From Clostridia bacterium (GTDB taxonomy: Bacteria > Bacillota > Clostridia > Oscillospirales > Acutalibacteraceae), in contig JAFQRY010000001.1 in NCBI GenBank assembly GCA_017409845.1, forward strand, positions 38,226 through 102,225: a stretch of 64,000 nt of DNA, written 5' to 3'. This document shows, one piece after another, positions 1 to 8,449 of the stretch. The first letter of the stretch is position 1. Every line of letters starts with the position of its first letter. The position numbers were made by a program, and so were the translations under genes. The notes beneath the pieces are model-generated. The model did not search any database, was not told where the DNA came from, and worked only from the letters and a program-made list of their open reading frames with translations.

Positions 1-744
1 ATAGAAAAGGTTCTTGAAGAAATACCCGACGAAGCCGTTGCATATCTTATCAACACCGTGCTTTTTGAAGCGGAATGGGCAGGAAATTATACCTCGCGGG
101 ATGTTGTTCCCAACTTTCTTTTCACAACCGCTGACGGCAGAAAGCAGAGCGTTACCATGCTCAAGTCGGTTGAGCCCGTCAACGATACTGTCAATTTCAA
201 ACTTGGAAAAACCGAGGCTCTGATCAAGGATTACAAAAACGGATATAAGTTCGTCGCCATGCTTCCAAATGAGGGTGTTTCGATTGAAAAAGCTCTTGAA
301 AGCCTTGACGGTCAGGAATTTGTGAACGCCGTCACAAAAAAGAATGTTAACGAAAACGGAGAATTTCTCGTTGGAATTCACCCTCTGATTGTTTATCTGC
401 CGAAGTTTGAGTCTGAATGCAAATTCACTCTCGCTGAGACCCTCAAAGCAATGGGAATGACAAAATCATTCAGCTCCCGTGATGCCGATTTTTCGGATAT
501 GGCAACATCATCGAGAGGAAACATTTTTATCAATGAAGTTTTTCATAACACTTATATTAAACTCGATGAAAAAGGAACAAAGGCTGCCGCTTCAACCGCG
601 GTTGAAATGTTTGACGAATGTGCTTCAGAGCCGCCCGAAACAACAAAAGAGCTCAGATTTGACAGACCTTTTATCTATGTTATCGTTTCGCCGGAAGGAA
701 TACCCCTTTTCGCAGGCACGGTAACGGATTTTGAGGCAGGATAA
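1..744 (+). CDS. Serpin (serine/cysteine protease inhibitor), 5' end outside window
   Basis: The reading frame is open from base 1, so the N-terminal part of the protein lies upstream of the window; about 247 residues are visible. Serpins are suicide inhibitors that trap a protease when it cuts the exposed reactive-centre loop. The family signature is seen near the C terminus: FINEVFHNTYIKLDEKGTKA followed by an Ala/Ser/Thr-rich hinge (AAASTAVE), then FDRPFIYVIV and PLFAGTV. Aligning the hinge with alpha-1-antitrypsin would put P1-P1' near Glu-Cys in the stretch EMFDECASEPPE, but the loop looks about six residues longer than in antitrypsin, so the bait residue is uncertain. No dockerin or other C-terminal module follows. 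The gene ends at a bidirectional hairpin. Bacterial serpins of gut Firmicutes are thought to act on host or competitor proteases; the target here is unknown. Confidence 0.9.
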   Translation: MEKVLEEIPDEAVAYLINTVLFEAEWAGNYTSRDVVPNFLFTTADGRKQSVTMLKSVEPVNDTVNFKLGKTEALIKDYKNGYKFVAMLPNEGVSIEKALESLDGQEFVNAVTKKNVNENGEFLVGIHPLIVYLPKFESECKFTLAETLKAMGMTKSFSSRDADFSDMATSSRGNIFINEVFHNTYIKLDEKGTKAAASTAVEMFDECASEPPETTKELRFDRPFIYVIVSPEGIPLFAGTVTDFEAG

Positions 745-752
745 AAATTAAT

Positions 753-786
753 CACCCCTGAAAAACTTCAGAAGTTTTTCGGGGGT
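753..786. terminator. Bidirectional rho-independent terminator
   Basis: A hairpin with arms of about 16 bases (CACCCCTGAAAAACTT against GAAGTTTTTCGGGGGTG, one mismatch) lies between the converging serpin and metallophosphoesterase genes. A- and T-rich flanks on the two sides suit termination of both transcripts. Confidence 0.85.
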
Positions 787-797
787 GTTATTGCATC

Positions 798-2423
798 TCA
801 CGGCTGAGGAACAACGGGGTGATCCTCGCTTATGTGTTCGATTGTTATAAAGTTATTTCTTGCGGCGTATGCCCATTTCATTCTGAAAGCTTTGCATGCA
901 CCGTCAACGGGCATATAGAGCTGGCCTTCACAGCCTCTGAAAACCTCGCTTCCGAGGTCAATTTCTCCGTCGGGCGTTTTTGCAAAACGGCTTCCCTCGG
1001 TGAAAACAGCTTCTTTTCCGTAAAGGTGGAGAGTAACTTTTCCTTCTTCTCTTATGTCAACGCCGCCCGCAAATCTTATCATTGTTGCAAAAGCGATATA
1101 CCACTCGCCGTCCTTGCAGACTGCGGGAGTTGAAGCATTGCAGAGTCCGAGGTCAACGCCTTTATAGAAAACTCTCGTTCTTCCGGGTCCGAATATCGGT
1201 GCAACACGGTAGGGTCTGATTTCATCCTTTGATTTGTCAATAATGCATTCATCAACAATTCTGCCGTCGTCAAGCTCGGTTATCATTGATATTCTGTCTC
1301 CGTCAACCTCAATGATTGCAAAGGCAGAAACCTGCTCCTCCTGAGGATAGAAGGATGCATGCCACACCTTGTCGGTTGTTTTTGTGCCGGGAGGATTGAA
1401 GTTTGCATTGCCGATCTCATAATGAACGGTACCCTGCGAAGGTCTGTCAAATATTTCTTCGTTTTTGATCGGGAAAGAACGGGAGAAATTATGCTCATGT
1501 CCCGAAAAAATAACATCAAGCATTTCCACCGCTTCACGCATCATGGGATATGTATCGTCATTTGCAAGATTGGGTCCCGCATAATATATCGGAAAATGAT
1601 GAACACCGAATTTCCATGTCTTTCCGCATTCCGCAATATCCTTCTTTGCCCACTCGTTCATAAGCTCGGGCTCGTTTACGCCGAAAACATTGAAATGTGC
1701 ATCACCGTAGTTGAAGGAATATATTTCCGTCTGCCAGCCCTCGGGACCGTTTTTAGGATAGGAATACTCAAGCTGCGTATTGAAAAACTCGGCAGGCTCG
1801 GCATAATAACGGCTGACCTCCTCGGGAAAATACTGAGCAAAGCCTCTGTTATCGTGGTTGCCGCAGCTCATCATATAGGGCAGATGCTCAATTATGCCCT
1901 CCATGCCCTCAAACATTGCGTTCCATTGGATTTCATGCTGACCGCAATTGGTGTTATCGCCTGCAGTAAGAATAAACTTAACATCGGGATATTTTTCAAG
2001 TGCTGCCTTCAGAAACTTATTAAGTGTTGAATAATCGGGATTATAGTGGTCGTTATCCTTCTGATGGTCGGAAATCGCAATAAACCTGAATTTTTTCAGA
2101 TTTTCTTCTTCGGTTTCAAACCAATATTCATCGCTGCGGTTTTCGTTGCTGCCACAGGTATAATAATATCTCGTGCAGGGCTTCAGGTTTTTAGGAATTG
2201 CCCAGAAAATATTGCTCGTATTCACATCGCTTCTGAAAGGCTTGACAATCGCATCAAGCCTCATTTTTTCGCCGTCTTTTTCATAGTATTCAAGATATCC
2301 GCTTTCCACATCGGCAGAGGAACGCCAGGTTACGGTCATTGAGGTTTTTGCATCGCCCGAAATGCTGACCATGATATGGTCGGGCTTTTCTGTTGCAAGT
2401 CTTAAATTAGGTATTCTTTCCAT
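798..2423 (-). CDS. Purple-acid-phosphatase-like metallophosphoesterase
   Basis: 541 residues. The N-terminal ~100 residues look like the fibronectin-type III domain of purple acid phosphatases (TVTWRSSADVESGYLEY). A calcineurin-like core follows with the metal-binding motifs in order: SDHQKDND, TAGDNTNCG, MSCGNHDNRG, GVHHFPIYY and FSGHEHNFSRS. The C-terminal ~150 residues form a separate beta-rich part of unknown role. No signal peptide is seen, so it may act in the cytosol on phosphorylated sugars or other phosphoesters; the substrate cannot be read from the sequence. It is the last gene of a minus-strand operon; its ATG lies one base past the stop of the GH27 gene, which suggests translational coupling and a shared role in glycan use. 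First motif histidine usage (SDHQ rather than the usual GDxH) is slightly atypical. Confidence 0.85.
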   Translation of the reverse strand: MERIPNLRLATEKPDHIMVSISGDAKTSMTVTWRSSADVESGYLEYYEKDGEKMRLDAIVKPFRSDVNTSNIFWAIPKNLKPCTRYYYTCGSNENRSDEYWFETEEENLKKFRFIAISDHQKDNDHYNPDYSTLNKFLKAALEKYPDVKFILTAGDNTNCGQHEIQWNAMFEGMEGIIEHLPYMMSCGNHDNRGFAQYFPEEVSRYYAEPAEFFNTQLEYSYPKNGPEGWQTEIYSFNYGDAHFNVFGVNEPELMNEWAKKDIAECGKTWKFGVHHFPIYYAGPNLANDDTYPMMREAVEMLDVIFSGHEHNFSRSFPIKNEEIFDRPSQGTVHYEIGNANFNPPGTKTTDKVWHASFYPQEEQVSAFAIIEVDGDRISMITELDDGRIVDECIIDKSKDEIRPYRVAPIFGPGRTRVFYKGVDLGLCNASTPAVCKDGEWYIAFATMIRFAGGVDIREEGKVTLHLYGKEAVFTEGSRFAKTPDGEIDLGSEVFRGCEGQLYMPVDGACKAFRMKWAYAARNNFITIEHISEDHPVVPQP

Positions 2424-2424
2424 A

Positions 2425-3732
2425 TTATTTCACCCTGATTCTGAAAAGTCTTGCTCCGTGAGAGTTAACCTCAGCGAAAAACTCACCGTCGGTCACGGTA
2501 TATTCCTCATGCTTCCACATATCCCACACGGAATATTTTATGCCGCCGATTGAAATATCGGTAATATCAAAGGAAATCTCTCTTGCTTCGTCATCGGTAT
2601 TGAAAAGGGCAACATATCTGCAGTTTTCACCCTTTGAGGTCCAGATGATTTCGCCCTTGCCGTCGGTTTCTTCACGGCTGAACTGCTTTGCTCCGCTTGA
2701 ATTCTTAAGCATTTCAATAAGCTCTCTGTTCTGAAGGAGCGAAAGAGTAAACTCATCGTTTTCACGCATTTCGCCGCCCATCATAAGCGGTGAACGGAAG
2801 ATACCCCAGAGGGTCATCATTGTTATCTGTTCATCCTTTGTGAAGCGGGTATATCTGTTTCTGTATTCGGGGAGCTTTTCGGTTTTCTGTATTCTTCCGA
2901 GGGGAAGCATATCACAATCGGGCCATGCACCGGGCTGAACATAATCCTGCCAAGCGTAGCAGCGTTCAAACATTGCATGAAGCTTGCTCCATTCATCCCA
3001 GAAATCGCCCGTCATACGCCACATGTTTGCGTTTGCTGCAAGATGCTCATGCTCCCATACAGGTGCAGGGCCGGGAGAAAGGCTGAGCACCATATCCCTG
3101 CCGCAGTTATCAATGGCCTTGCGGAGCATTTCGATTTCTTCTCTGCCTGCATACGGATTATCGGGCCACATTTCGGTGTTGGCTATATCGTCACATTTGA
3201 CATAGTCAACTCCCCATTCGGCATAGAGCTCAAAAATTGAATTATAATATTCCTGTGCACCCTTTTTATGAGTTTCGAGACCGTACATATCGGGATTCCA
3301 CGGACAAATTGAGGAGGGCTTTGCAATATCCCTTGCCGTAACACCCTCACACTTGATTTTTGTGTTCATATGTGCAGCCTGTCTGGGAATACCTCTCATA
3401 ATATGGATGCCGAATTTAAGTCCGAGCGAATGAACATAATCCGCAATCGGTCTGAAGCCCTTTCCGCCTGCAGATGAAGGAAATCTTTCAACCGAAGGTA
3501 TGAGCCTTGAATATTCATCCATGCAAAGAGGTGCAAAATAATGATAATAAAAGCTGTCAGCTGTCGGCTCAGACCACTGAATATCGCAAACGATATATTC
3601 CCAGCCGTAATCCTTAAGATGCTTTGCCATATAGTCGGCATTGCCTATAAGCTGTTCTTCATTGACGGCGGCACCGTAGCAATCCCAGCTGTTCCAGCCC
3701 ATGGGAGGGGTCGGTGCAAGTCTTTTATGCAT
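2425..3732 (-). CDS. GH27 alpha-galactosidase
   Basis: Glycoside hydrolases of family 27 release terminal alpha-linked galactose (or N-acetylgalactosamine) with retention. The start APTPPMGWNSWDCYG is the family signature. The catalytic nucleophile is the Asp in DYVKCDDI, and CDMLPLG matches the region of the acid/base. About 435 residues, full length, with a C-terminal beta-sandwich that ends in an Arg-rich strand. No signal peptide, so it is probably cytoplasmic and acts on imported oligosaccharides. I chose the ATG at 3732: an AAGGA site sits nine bases upstream, whereas the upstream TTG at 3741 has no spacing from that site. The gene begins just after the rlmA stop and is in one operon with it. 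Galactosidase versus N-acetylgalactosaminidase activity cannot be decided here. Confidence 0.92.
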   Translation of the reverse strand: MHKRLAPTPPMGWNSWDCYGAAVNEEQLIGNADYMAKHLKDYGWEYIVCDIQWSEPTADSFYYHYFAPLCMDEYSRLIPSVERFPSSAGGKGFRPIADYVHSLGLKFGIHIMRGIPRQAAHMNTKIKCEGVTARDIAKPSSICPWNPDMYGLETHKKGAQEYYNSIFELYAEWGVDYVKCDDIANTEMWPDNPYAGREEIEMLRKAIDNCGRDMVLSLSPGPAPVWEHEHLAANANMWRMTGDFWDEWSKLHAMFERCYAWQDYVQPGAWPDCDMLPLGRIQKTEKLPEYRNRYTRFTKDEQITMMTLWGIFRSPLMMGGEMRENDEFTLSLLQNRELIEMLKNSSGAKQFSREETDGKGEIIWTSKGENCRYVALFNTDDEAREISFDITDISIGGIKYSVWDMWKHEEYTVTDGEFFAEVNSHGARLFRIRVK

Positions 3733-3737
3733 ATTTA

Positions 3738-4556
3738 TCAATCCTTCCGATAAATTCTTATTTCAAATTCAGCCCCGGTTTCAAGGCTGTCAATATTATT
3801 GATTTTTCGTTGGTCGTCAGCACCCGTTTTGTAGTAATAAGGTGTCATTCTGAAAAGATTCTGTATTGCTTCGTTTGAAAGAAGCATGATGCGGCCGCTG
3901 ATTCTGCGTATATCCTCCACGGTGAAGCCTTCAACATCCGTTTTCGGTATATCGTTGAGATACGGCTTGTCATATATTGCAGCTTTAAGCTCAAACAGAT
4001 GCCTTTCAAGCGGTATCACTCTTATCATAATTCCGCCTTTTTTCAGCACGCGGCAATATTCGCCGTCTGCTTCGGGAGAGAAAATATTCAAAAGCAAATC
4101 CGCCGAAGCATCGGCAAACGGAAGGTCAAAAACACTTGCAACCGCAGCAGGAATGCCGCTTTTTCGCTTTGAGGCAAATTCAAGAGCGTCCTTTGAAATA
4201 TCAACTCCGTAAAACGAAACATTTTTTCCGTTTTCGAGAAGCTTTTGCTTTATTCCCGAGGAATACCAGCCTTCACCGCAGCCCGCATCAATAACACAGC
4301 TGCCGTTTTCAAGAAAGCTGTTGCAGACCTCAAAAATTTCATCACGCAGAAATCCGTAGTAATCCCCGTCAAGAAAGTCTCTTCTTGCTCTTATCATCAC
4401 GCGGTCATCTCCGTGTCTTTTGGCAGAAGACTTCTGTGTCTGCAGAAGATTGACATAGCCGAATTTTGATTTATCAAAGCAATGACCTTTTTCGCATCTG
4501 TAAAGCTTCTCTTCTTCAGAAAGCGTATTGCGGCAAACGGGACAGATAAAATTCAT
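3738..4556 (-). CDS. rlmA: RlmA-type 23S rRNA guanine-N1 methyltransferase
   Basis: 272 residues. An N-terminal zinc-binding segment has FICPVCRNTL and then CEKGHCFD, followed by KFGYVNLL, the signature of the RlmA(I)/RlmA(II) family. The SAM-binding motif I is VIDAGCGEGWYSS, then VDISKDALEFA. Enzymes of this family methylate G745 or G748 of 23S rRNA in the peptide exit tunnel; RlmA(II) is linked to macrolide (tylosin) response. Which position is used cannot be told from sequence alone. It sits between sugar-metabolism genes, with its ATG one base after the stop of the upstream isomerase-like gene, so it is co-transcribed with genes of unrelated function. Confidence 0.85.
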   Translation of the reverse strand: MNFICPVCRNTLSEEEKLYRCEKGHCFDKSKFGYVNLLQTQKSSAKRHGDDRVMIRARRDFLDGDYYGFLRDEIFEVCNSFLENGSCVIDAGCGEGWYSSGIKQKLLENGKNVSFYGVDISKDALEFASKRKSGIPAAVASVFDLPFADASADLLLNIFSPEADGEYCRVLKKGGIMIRVIPLERHLFELKAAIYDKPYLNDIPKTDVEGFTVEDIRRISGRIMLLSNEAIQNLFRMTPYYYKTGADDQRKINNIDSLETGAEFEIRIYRKD

Positions 4557-4557
4557 A

Positions 4558-5421
4558 TCAGTTACCTTTATATCCGTTAATTATTTTAATCATTTCTCTG
4601 CCCACATCGTGCATGAATTTTTCGCATGCAGGAAGCATGGCATCGGGGAAAAGACGGAGAAATCCGTCAGCCTCATATGTAAAATTGCCTGAGTAGTCAA
4701 TATCGGCAAGTGCCCTGAGGATTGAATCCCAGTCCATTTCCGAAAGATAAGGAAGAGTGTGTGTATCATGGATATTATCATTATCGTGTATATGAAGACA
4801 GCCGAGTCTGCTGCCCATAGCCCTTATCATGGAAGCGGCATCATCGCCCACAAGACCGCAGTGACCGAGGTCAAGGCAGGCAGTGAAGTTTTCTTTATTG
4901 ACCGCATCAACATAGCGGTTGAAATCTTCAGCAACGCTGCAGACATTGGGAACGATTTTTCTGAGCTCACCGTTCCAGCCCCACATATTTTCGAGTGCTA
5001 TTTTAACACCGTAATCCTTTGCATAAGGTTCAAGGGTGTGATACATTTCCATGTTGCGTTCAAACTGATTTTCCTTGAATACGCAAGGATGAACAACGCA
5101 TATTTTTGCATCAAGCATACCTGAAATTTCAAGAGCTCTTTTAACCTTATCCATTGTTTTTGCGGTATATTCCGCATCATTTTCTTTCATCGGCGGAAAC
5201 GGTGCGTGTGACTGCTCAAAGGTTACGGAATAACCCTCTGCAATTTTTCTTATTTCTTTTATATGCTCTTTATATGACGGAGTATTGAGAAGATTGTCAT
5301 CCTCACTCATGCAGAACATCGAATAATCAATTCCGTCAAATCCGCTTTCACAGATTATTTTTATTGCCTTTTCATCTCCGAAGCGTTCGGATAAAACCTC
5401 TGTCTGAGTTACAAGCTTCAC
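4558..5421 (-). CDS. Sugar phosphate isomerase/epimerase-like TIM barrel
   Basis: 287 residues of the xylose-isomerase-like AP-endonuclease-2 fold. Typical metal-site segments are visible: IALENMWGW, ACLDLGHCGL, CLHIHDND and FTYEADGF near the C terminus. Members isomerise or epimerise sugars, inositols or related acids; the substrate is not predictable here. The start codon is GTG (GTG-AAG-CTT), with an AAGGAG site about 12 bases upstream. It is the first gene of the operon that also carries rlmA, GH27 and the phosphoesterase, and it lies divergent from a TetR regulator whose promoter region contains a palindrome. Control by that regulator is plausible but inferred. Confidence 0.85.
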   Translation of the reverse strand: MKLVTQTEVLSERFGDEKAIKIICESGFDGIDYSMFCMSEDDNLLNTPSYKEHIKEIRKIAEGYSVTFEQSHAPFPPMKENDAEYTAKTMDKVKRALEISGMLDAKICVVHPCVFKENQFERNMEMYHTLEPYAKDYGVKIALENMWGWNGELRKIVPNVCSVAEDFNRYVDAVNKENFTACLDLGHCGLVGDDAASMIRAMGSRLGCLHIHDNDNIHDTHTLPYLSEMDWDSILRALADIDYSGNFTYEADGFLRLFPDAMLPACEKFMHDVGREMIKIINGYKGN

Positions 5422-5553
5422 GGCTGATTCAGTCTCCTTTACTGTATTATAATTTTATTAATAAAGAATTGTTGTTAACAAAAACATACATATTATATCA
5501 TCTAAAATGCATATCTACAAGCGTTATGTAACAATAATTTTATATTTTGTCAG

Positions 5554-5582
5554 TTGACATATCAGTCAAAATAATATAAAAT
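5554..5582 (+). promoter_or_regulatory. Promoter of the TetR gene with embedded palindrome
   Basis: TTGACA at 5554-5559 and TAAAAT at 5577-5582 are 17 bases apart, close to the sigma-A consensus. The stretch 5554-5569 is an inverted repeat (TTGAC, six bases, GTCAA) that covers the -35 box. This is a likely operator for the TetR regulator encoded just downstream; the divergent operon at 5421 could share it. Confidence 0.65.
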
Positions 5583-5624
5583 AACATAAATGGGAAAGAA
5601 AAAATTCAAAAGAGGTGCATAATT

Positions 5625-6197
5625 ATGCCAAAAGCTGAATACAGAAGCTCTATCCGTTCCAAAAACCTTATCAAAAAAGCTGTTGCGAAGCTCATCCATG
5701 AAAAAGCACTTCAGAAAATCACCGTTTCAGATATCATCAGAGAGGCCGATATAAGCCGCGGCACATTCTACGCTCACTTTGCCGATGTTTCAAGTGTTAT
5801 CGAGCAGATCGAAAGTGAAGAGATGCACAATCTTATGGAATATGTTGACAAATTCGGATTTGAAAACATAATGACAGAAACCGAGCGTTTTATTGAGCTT
5901 CTCTGCGAATATCTCAGCAGAGATATGGAATATTACAGAATGCTTACGCAGTCAAACATACTCAACAACTTCATATGGAGACTTGTTGATGTTTACTACG
6001 ATAAGCTCTTCAGTTCAATTTCATCTTTACGCGATATCGAAAACAAAGATGATGTCAATCTTTATCTTATCTATATAACCTCGGGTGCAAAAACCGTTTT
6101 GCTTTCATGGCTCAACGGAGAAATCAAAGGTTCTCCTGCCGAGATTGCCCAAAAGCTTTCAGCGCTCATCAGGCTCAACCAGAAATATTATGAATAA
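5625..6197 (+). CDS. TetR/AcrR family transcriptional regulator
   Basis: 190 residues. The N-terminal ~55 residues carry the TetR helix-turn-helix (AVAKLIHEKALQKITVSDIIREADISRGTFYAHF), the SRGTFYAHF end of the recognition helix being diagnostic. The C-terminal part (LLSWLNGEIKGSPAEIA) resembles the TetR_C ligand/dimer domain found in DhaS-like and Clostridial regulators. RBS: AAAGAGGTG about ten bases before the ATG. It lies divergent from the isomerase-rlmA-GH27 operon and is followed by a terminator, so it is a single-gene unit. Autoregulation is suggested by a palindrome in its promoter. The ligand and full regulon are unknown. Confidence 0.9.
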   Translation: MPKAEYRSSIRSKNLIKKAVAKLIHEKALQKITVSDIIREADISRGTFYAHFADVSSVIEQIESEEMHNLMEYVDKFGFENIMTETERFIELLCEYLSRDMEYYRMLTQSNILNNFIWRLVDVYYDKLFSSISSLRDIENKDDVNLYLIYITSGAKTVLLSWLNGEIKGSPAEIAQKLSALIRLNQKYYE

Positions 6198-6204
6198 AAA
6201 AAAT

Positions 6205-6230
6205 GCTGTTTCACCAAAAAGTGAAACAGC
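6205..6230. terminator. Bidirectional rho-independent terminator
   Basis: A perfect 10-bp stem GCTGTTTCAC / GTGAAACAGC with loop CAAAAA, an A-run before and GTTTTTGCTTTTT after it. It separates the convergent TetR gene and the COG2426-type membrane protein gene. Confidence 0.92.
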
Positions 6231-6241
6231 GTTTTTGCTTT

Positions 6242-6745
6242 TTATAATCCGAATGCTCCGAGAAGTCCGTATGAAAAAACAGACATGATAAGATTTGCAA
6301 TCAGAACACCAAGCATGATTATGGGAAATGAAATTTTGATTCTCATATCAAGAAGAGCGGCGACAAGGGCGCCTGTCCAGCCGCCCGTTCCGGGAAGAGG
6401 GATTGCAACAAACGTGAGAAGTCCCCACTTGCTGCCCTTCTTAACCTTTTCGCTCTTTCTCATGGAGCTTGTTTCAAGCTTTTCAACCAGCTTTCTCGTA
6501 GGAGAAAACTTCTTGAGAAATTCAAAAATCTTTCTGATGAACAGAAGGATGAACGGAATGGGAATAATATTTCCTATAAAGCAAATAACAAAAGCCTTAA
6601 GCAGCTCCACTCCGAGCAGCTTTGCGGCAATCATTCCGCCTCTGAGCTCAAGAATCGGCAGCATGGAAATAAGAAATATTATAAGCTCCTCGGGAATGTT
6701 TCCCTGAAAAATACCGACAAGATAATCGGCTATCGCTTCCGTCAT
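6242..6745 (-). CDS. Small multidrug-export-type integral membrane protein (COG2426)
   Basis: 167 residues with about four hydrophobic segments. Seen motifs are ELIIFLISMLPILELRGGM near the N terminus, a basic loop (RKIFEFLKKFSPTRK), KWGLLTFVAIPLPGTGGWTG in the middle and a hydrophobic tail ending GLLGAFGL. These match the 'putative small multidrug export protein' family; the name comes from weak evidence and the true substrate is not established. It is the second gene of a minus-strand pair, 17 bases after the Nudix gene, with GAGACC just before the start. Confidence 0.8.
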   Translation of the reverse strand: MTEAIADYLVGIFQGNIPEELIIFLISMLPILELRGGMIAAKLLGVELLKAFVICFIGNIIPIPFILLFIRKIFEFLKKFSPTRKLVEKLETSSMRKSEKVKKGSKWGLLTFVAIPLPGTGGWTGALVAALLDMRIKISFPIIMLGVLIANLIMSVFSYGLLGAFGL

Positions 6746-6762
6746 TTTACGGTCTCCTTCAT

Positions 6763-7497
6763 TTAAATAATATGTTGCTCAACAAGAAAATCGTGAGCAC
6801 TGCGAAGAATGTTTCTGTCGTTGATAAACCTGAGGGTATCCATTGCCTTTTCATAGCTCAGCCAAACATAATCCTCAATTTCTTCACGCTGGATTGTAGT
6901 CTGGGTATCCTTGGTTTTTGCAAGAAAAATAGTAACGGATTTTTCAACCCTGCCCTGAATTGTATATTCAGATTTAGAGGCAAACTGAGGCAGAATCTGA
7001 ATATGGATTCCCGTCTCTTCAAGCACCTCTCTCATAGCGGTCTGTTCGTGGGTTTCACCCTTTTCGATGTGACCCTTGGGGAATCCCCAATGAGTGCTGC
7101 GGCGGTTTTTAATAAGAAGATAACGGATTTCGTCATTAATCATTCTGTAAACAACCGCACCGCAGGAACGCTCATAGAGACATTCAAGCTTATATTCTCT
7201 TCCCTTTTCCGCAAAAGCAATTGCATCCTCAATCTGATAAGAAATAAACCTCATGCTTTTTGGCGCCACAACATAGACCGTGGGACTGCCGTCACTTCTC
7301 TTTATGGCTGCAATCACCCTGCCGTCGAAGGTTCTTACCGGATGATTGATTCCCATGATATATGCACCGTGAGTAATGCTGTCATAGCGTTTTTTACCTT
7401 CAATTGCGCCGAAATTCAGCTGATAGACAAAGCCGAATTGCCTGTTTACGGAGCGGATAGGGTTGGTAACCCTTACTCTGACATACTTGCCGAGCAT
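6763..7497 (-). CDS. Nudix hydrolase with degenerate pyrophosphatase-like N-terminal domain
   Basis: 244 residues in two parts. The C-terminal half has a complete Nudix box: G-x5-E-x7-REVLEETG, seen as GHIEKGETHEQTAMREVLEE, preceded by STHWGFPK. Nudix enzymes hydrolyse nucleoside diphosphates linked to another group, such as dinucleoside polyphosphates. The first ~105 residues resemble a family I inorganic pyrophosphatase-like domain (GINHPVRTFDGRVIAAIKR, then YVVAPKSMRF), but the usual acidic D-x-x-D cluster is replaced (YDSITHGAYIMG), so that domain may be inactive or structural. Clostridia often carry such short pyrophosphatase-like proteins as separate genes; that comparison is from memory. 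The gene leads a two-gene operon. Confidence 0.85.
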   Translation of the reverse strand: MLGKYVRVRVTNPIRSVNRQFGFVYQLNFGAIEGKKRYDSITHGAYIMGINHPVRTFDGRVIAAIKRSDGSPTVYVVAPKSMRFISYQIEDAIAFAEKGREYKLECLYERSCGAVVYRMINDEIRYLLIKNRRSTHWGFPKGHIEKGETHEQTAMREVLEETGIHIQILPQFASKSEYTIQGRVEKSVTIFLAKTKDTQTTIQREEIEDYVWLSYEKAMDTLRFINDRNILRSAHDFLVEQHII

Positions 7498-7691
7498 AAC
7501 ACCACACCTTTCAGAAGGTCATTATGACCCAAGATAAATACTGATTAATTATAACTAATATTACTCCGTAAAACAATAGTTTTATCGAAAATTTATCAAT
7601 TTTTAAAAATTCGTGACCGTATTGCGGTAAACAACATTGTTTTTTATGTAAATCTGCCAAACGCAACCCGGCAAACAATTCTTTTATGCCC

Positions 7692-7721
7692 TTGATTTAT
7701 AGATGCCATATGTGGTAATAT
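7692..7721 (+). promoter_or_regulatory. Candidate promoter of the two-component operon
   Basis: TTGATT at 7692 and TAATAT at 7716, 18 bases apart, precede the response regulator by about 40 bases. A second TATAAT-like word lies just downstream at 7721, so the exact -10 is uncertain. The rest of the 7498-7759 gap is AT-rich with no gene seen. Confidence 0.45.
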
Positions 7722-7759
7722 ATAATATATATTGTTTTTATTAAGAAAGCTGTGAAAAA

Positions 7760-8449
7760 ATGAAAAGAATATTAATTGCCGATGACGAAGCAAGAATAAG
7801 AAGACTTGTTTGCGACTTCCTTAAAAATGCAGGATACGAAACAATAGAAGCGGTTGACGGAAAGGATGCCATTGAAAAATTCTATTCCGTCGGCAGCATC
7901 AGTCTTGTTATCTGTGACATAATGATGCCCGAGATTGACGGGTGGGAGGTCTGCAGAAAAATCAGGGAGTCAAGCTCCGTTCCCATCCTTGTTCTCACCG
8001 CCAGAAGCCAGGAATTTGATGAGCTCATGTCATTTGAAAGCGGTGCCGACGATTATGTCACAAAGCCCTTCAGCCCCGTTGTTCTCGTCAAAAGGGTTGA
8101 GGCACTTCTCAAAAGAGCTCAGAACAAGCCCTCTGACAGCTCAGATGACATTATATCCATAAATGGTCTTGTTATTGATATTCCCGCTCACAAGGTCACC
8201 CTCAACGGAAGCTCCGTTGAACTTACCATCAAGGAGCACAATATTCTTGTCAAGCTTTCCGCAAATCCCGAAAGAATATATTCAAGAGAACAGCTTCTTG
8301 ACAGCATATGGGGCGTCGACTTTGTGGGCGACCCGAGAACCGTTGACTCTCACGTTGCAAGACTCAGAACAAAGCTCGGCACATGGGGTGAAAAGCATCT
8401 CAGAACGGTTTACGGTGTGGGCTACAAAATTGAGGTGACCGTATCTTGA
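7760..8449 (+). CDS. OmpR-family response regulator
   Basis: 229 residues. Receiver domain (1-120): acidic pair IADDEARIRR, phospho-acceptor Asp in VICDIMMPEIDGW, switch Thr in VLTARS and Lys in DDYVTKPF. DNA-binding winged-helix domain (about 130-228) with LTIKEHNILVKLS, REQLLDSIWG, and RTVDSHVARLRTKLG, of the OmpR/PhoB type. It is co-transcribed with the histidine kinase that follows and with a lipoprotein gene, so the pair probably controls envelope or nutrient functions. Targets cannot be read from the window. Confidence 0.95.
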   Translation: MKRILIADDEARIRRLVCDFLKNAGYETIEAVDGKDAIEKFYSVGSISLVICDIMMPEIDGWEVCRKIRESSSVPILVLTARSQEFDELMSFESGADDYVTKPFSPVVLVKRVEALLKRAQNKPSDSSDDIISINGLVIDIPAHKVTLNGSSVELTIKEHNILVKLSANPERIYSREQLLDSIWGVDFVGDPRTVDSHVARLRTKLGTWGEKHLRTVYGVGYKIEVTVS

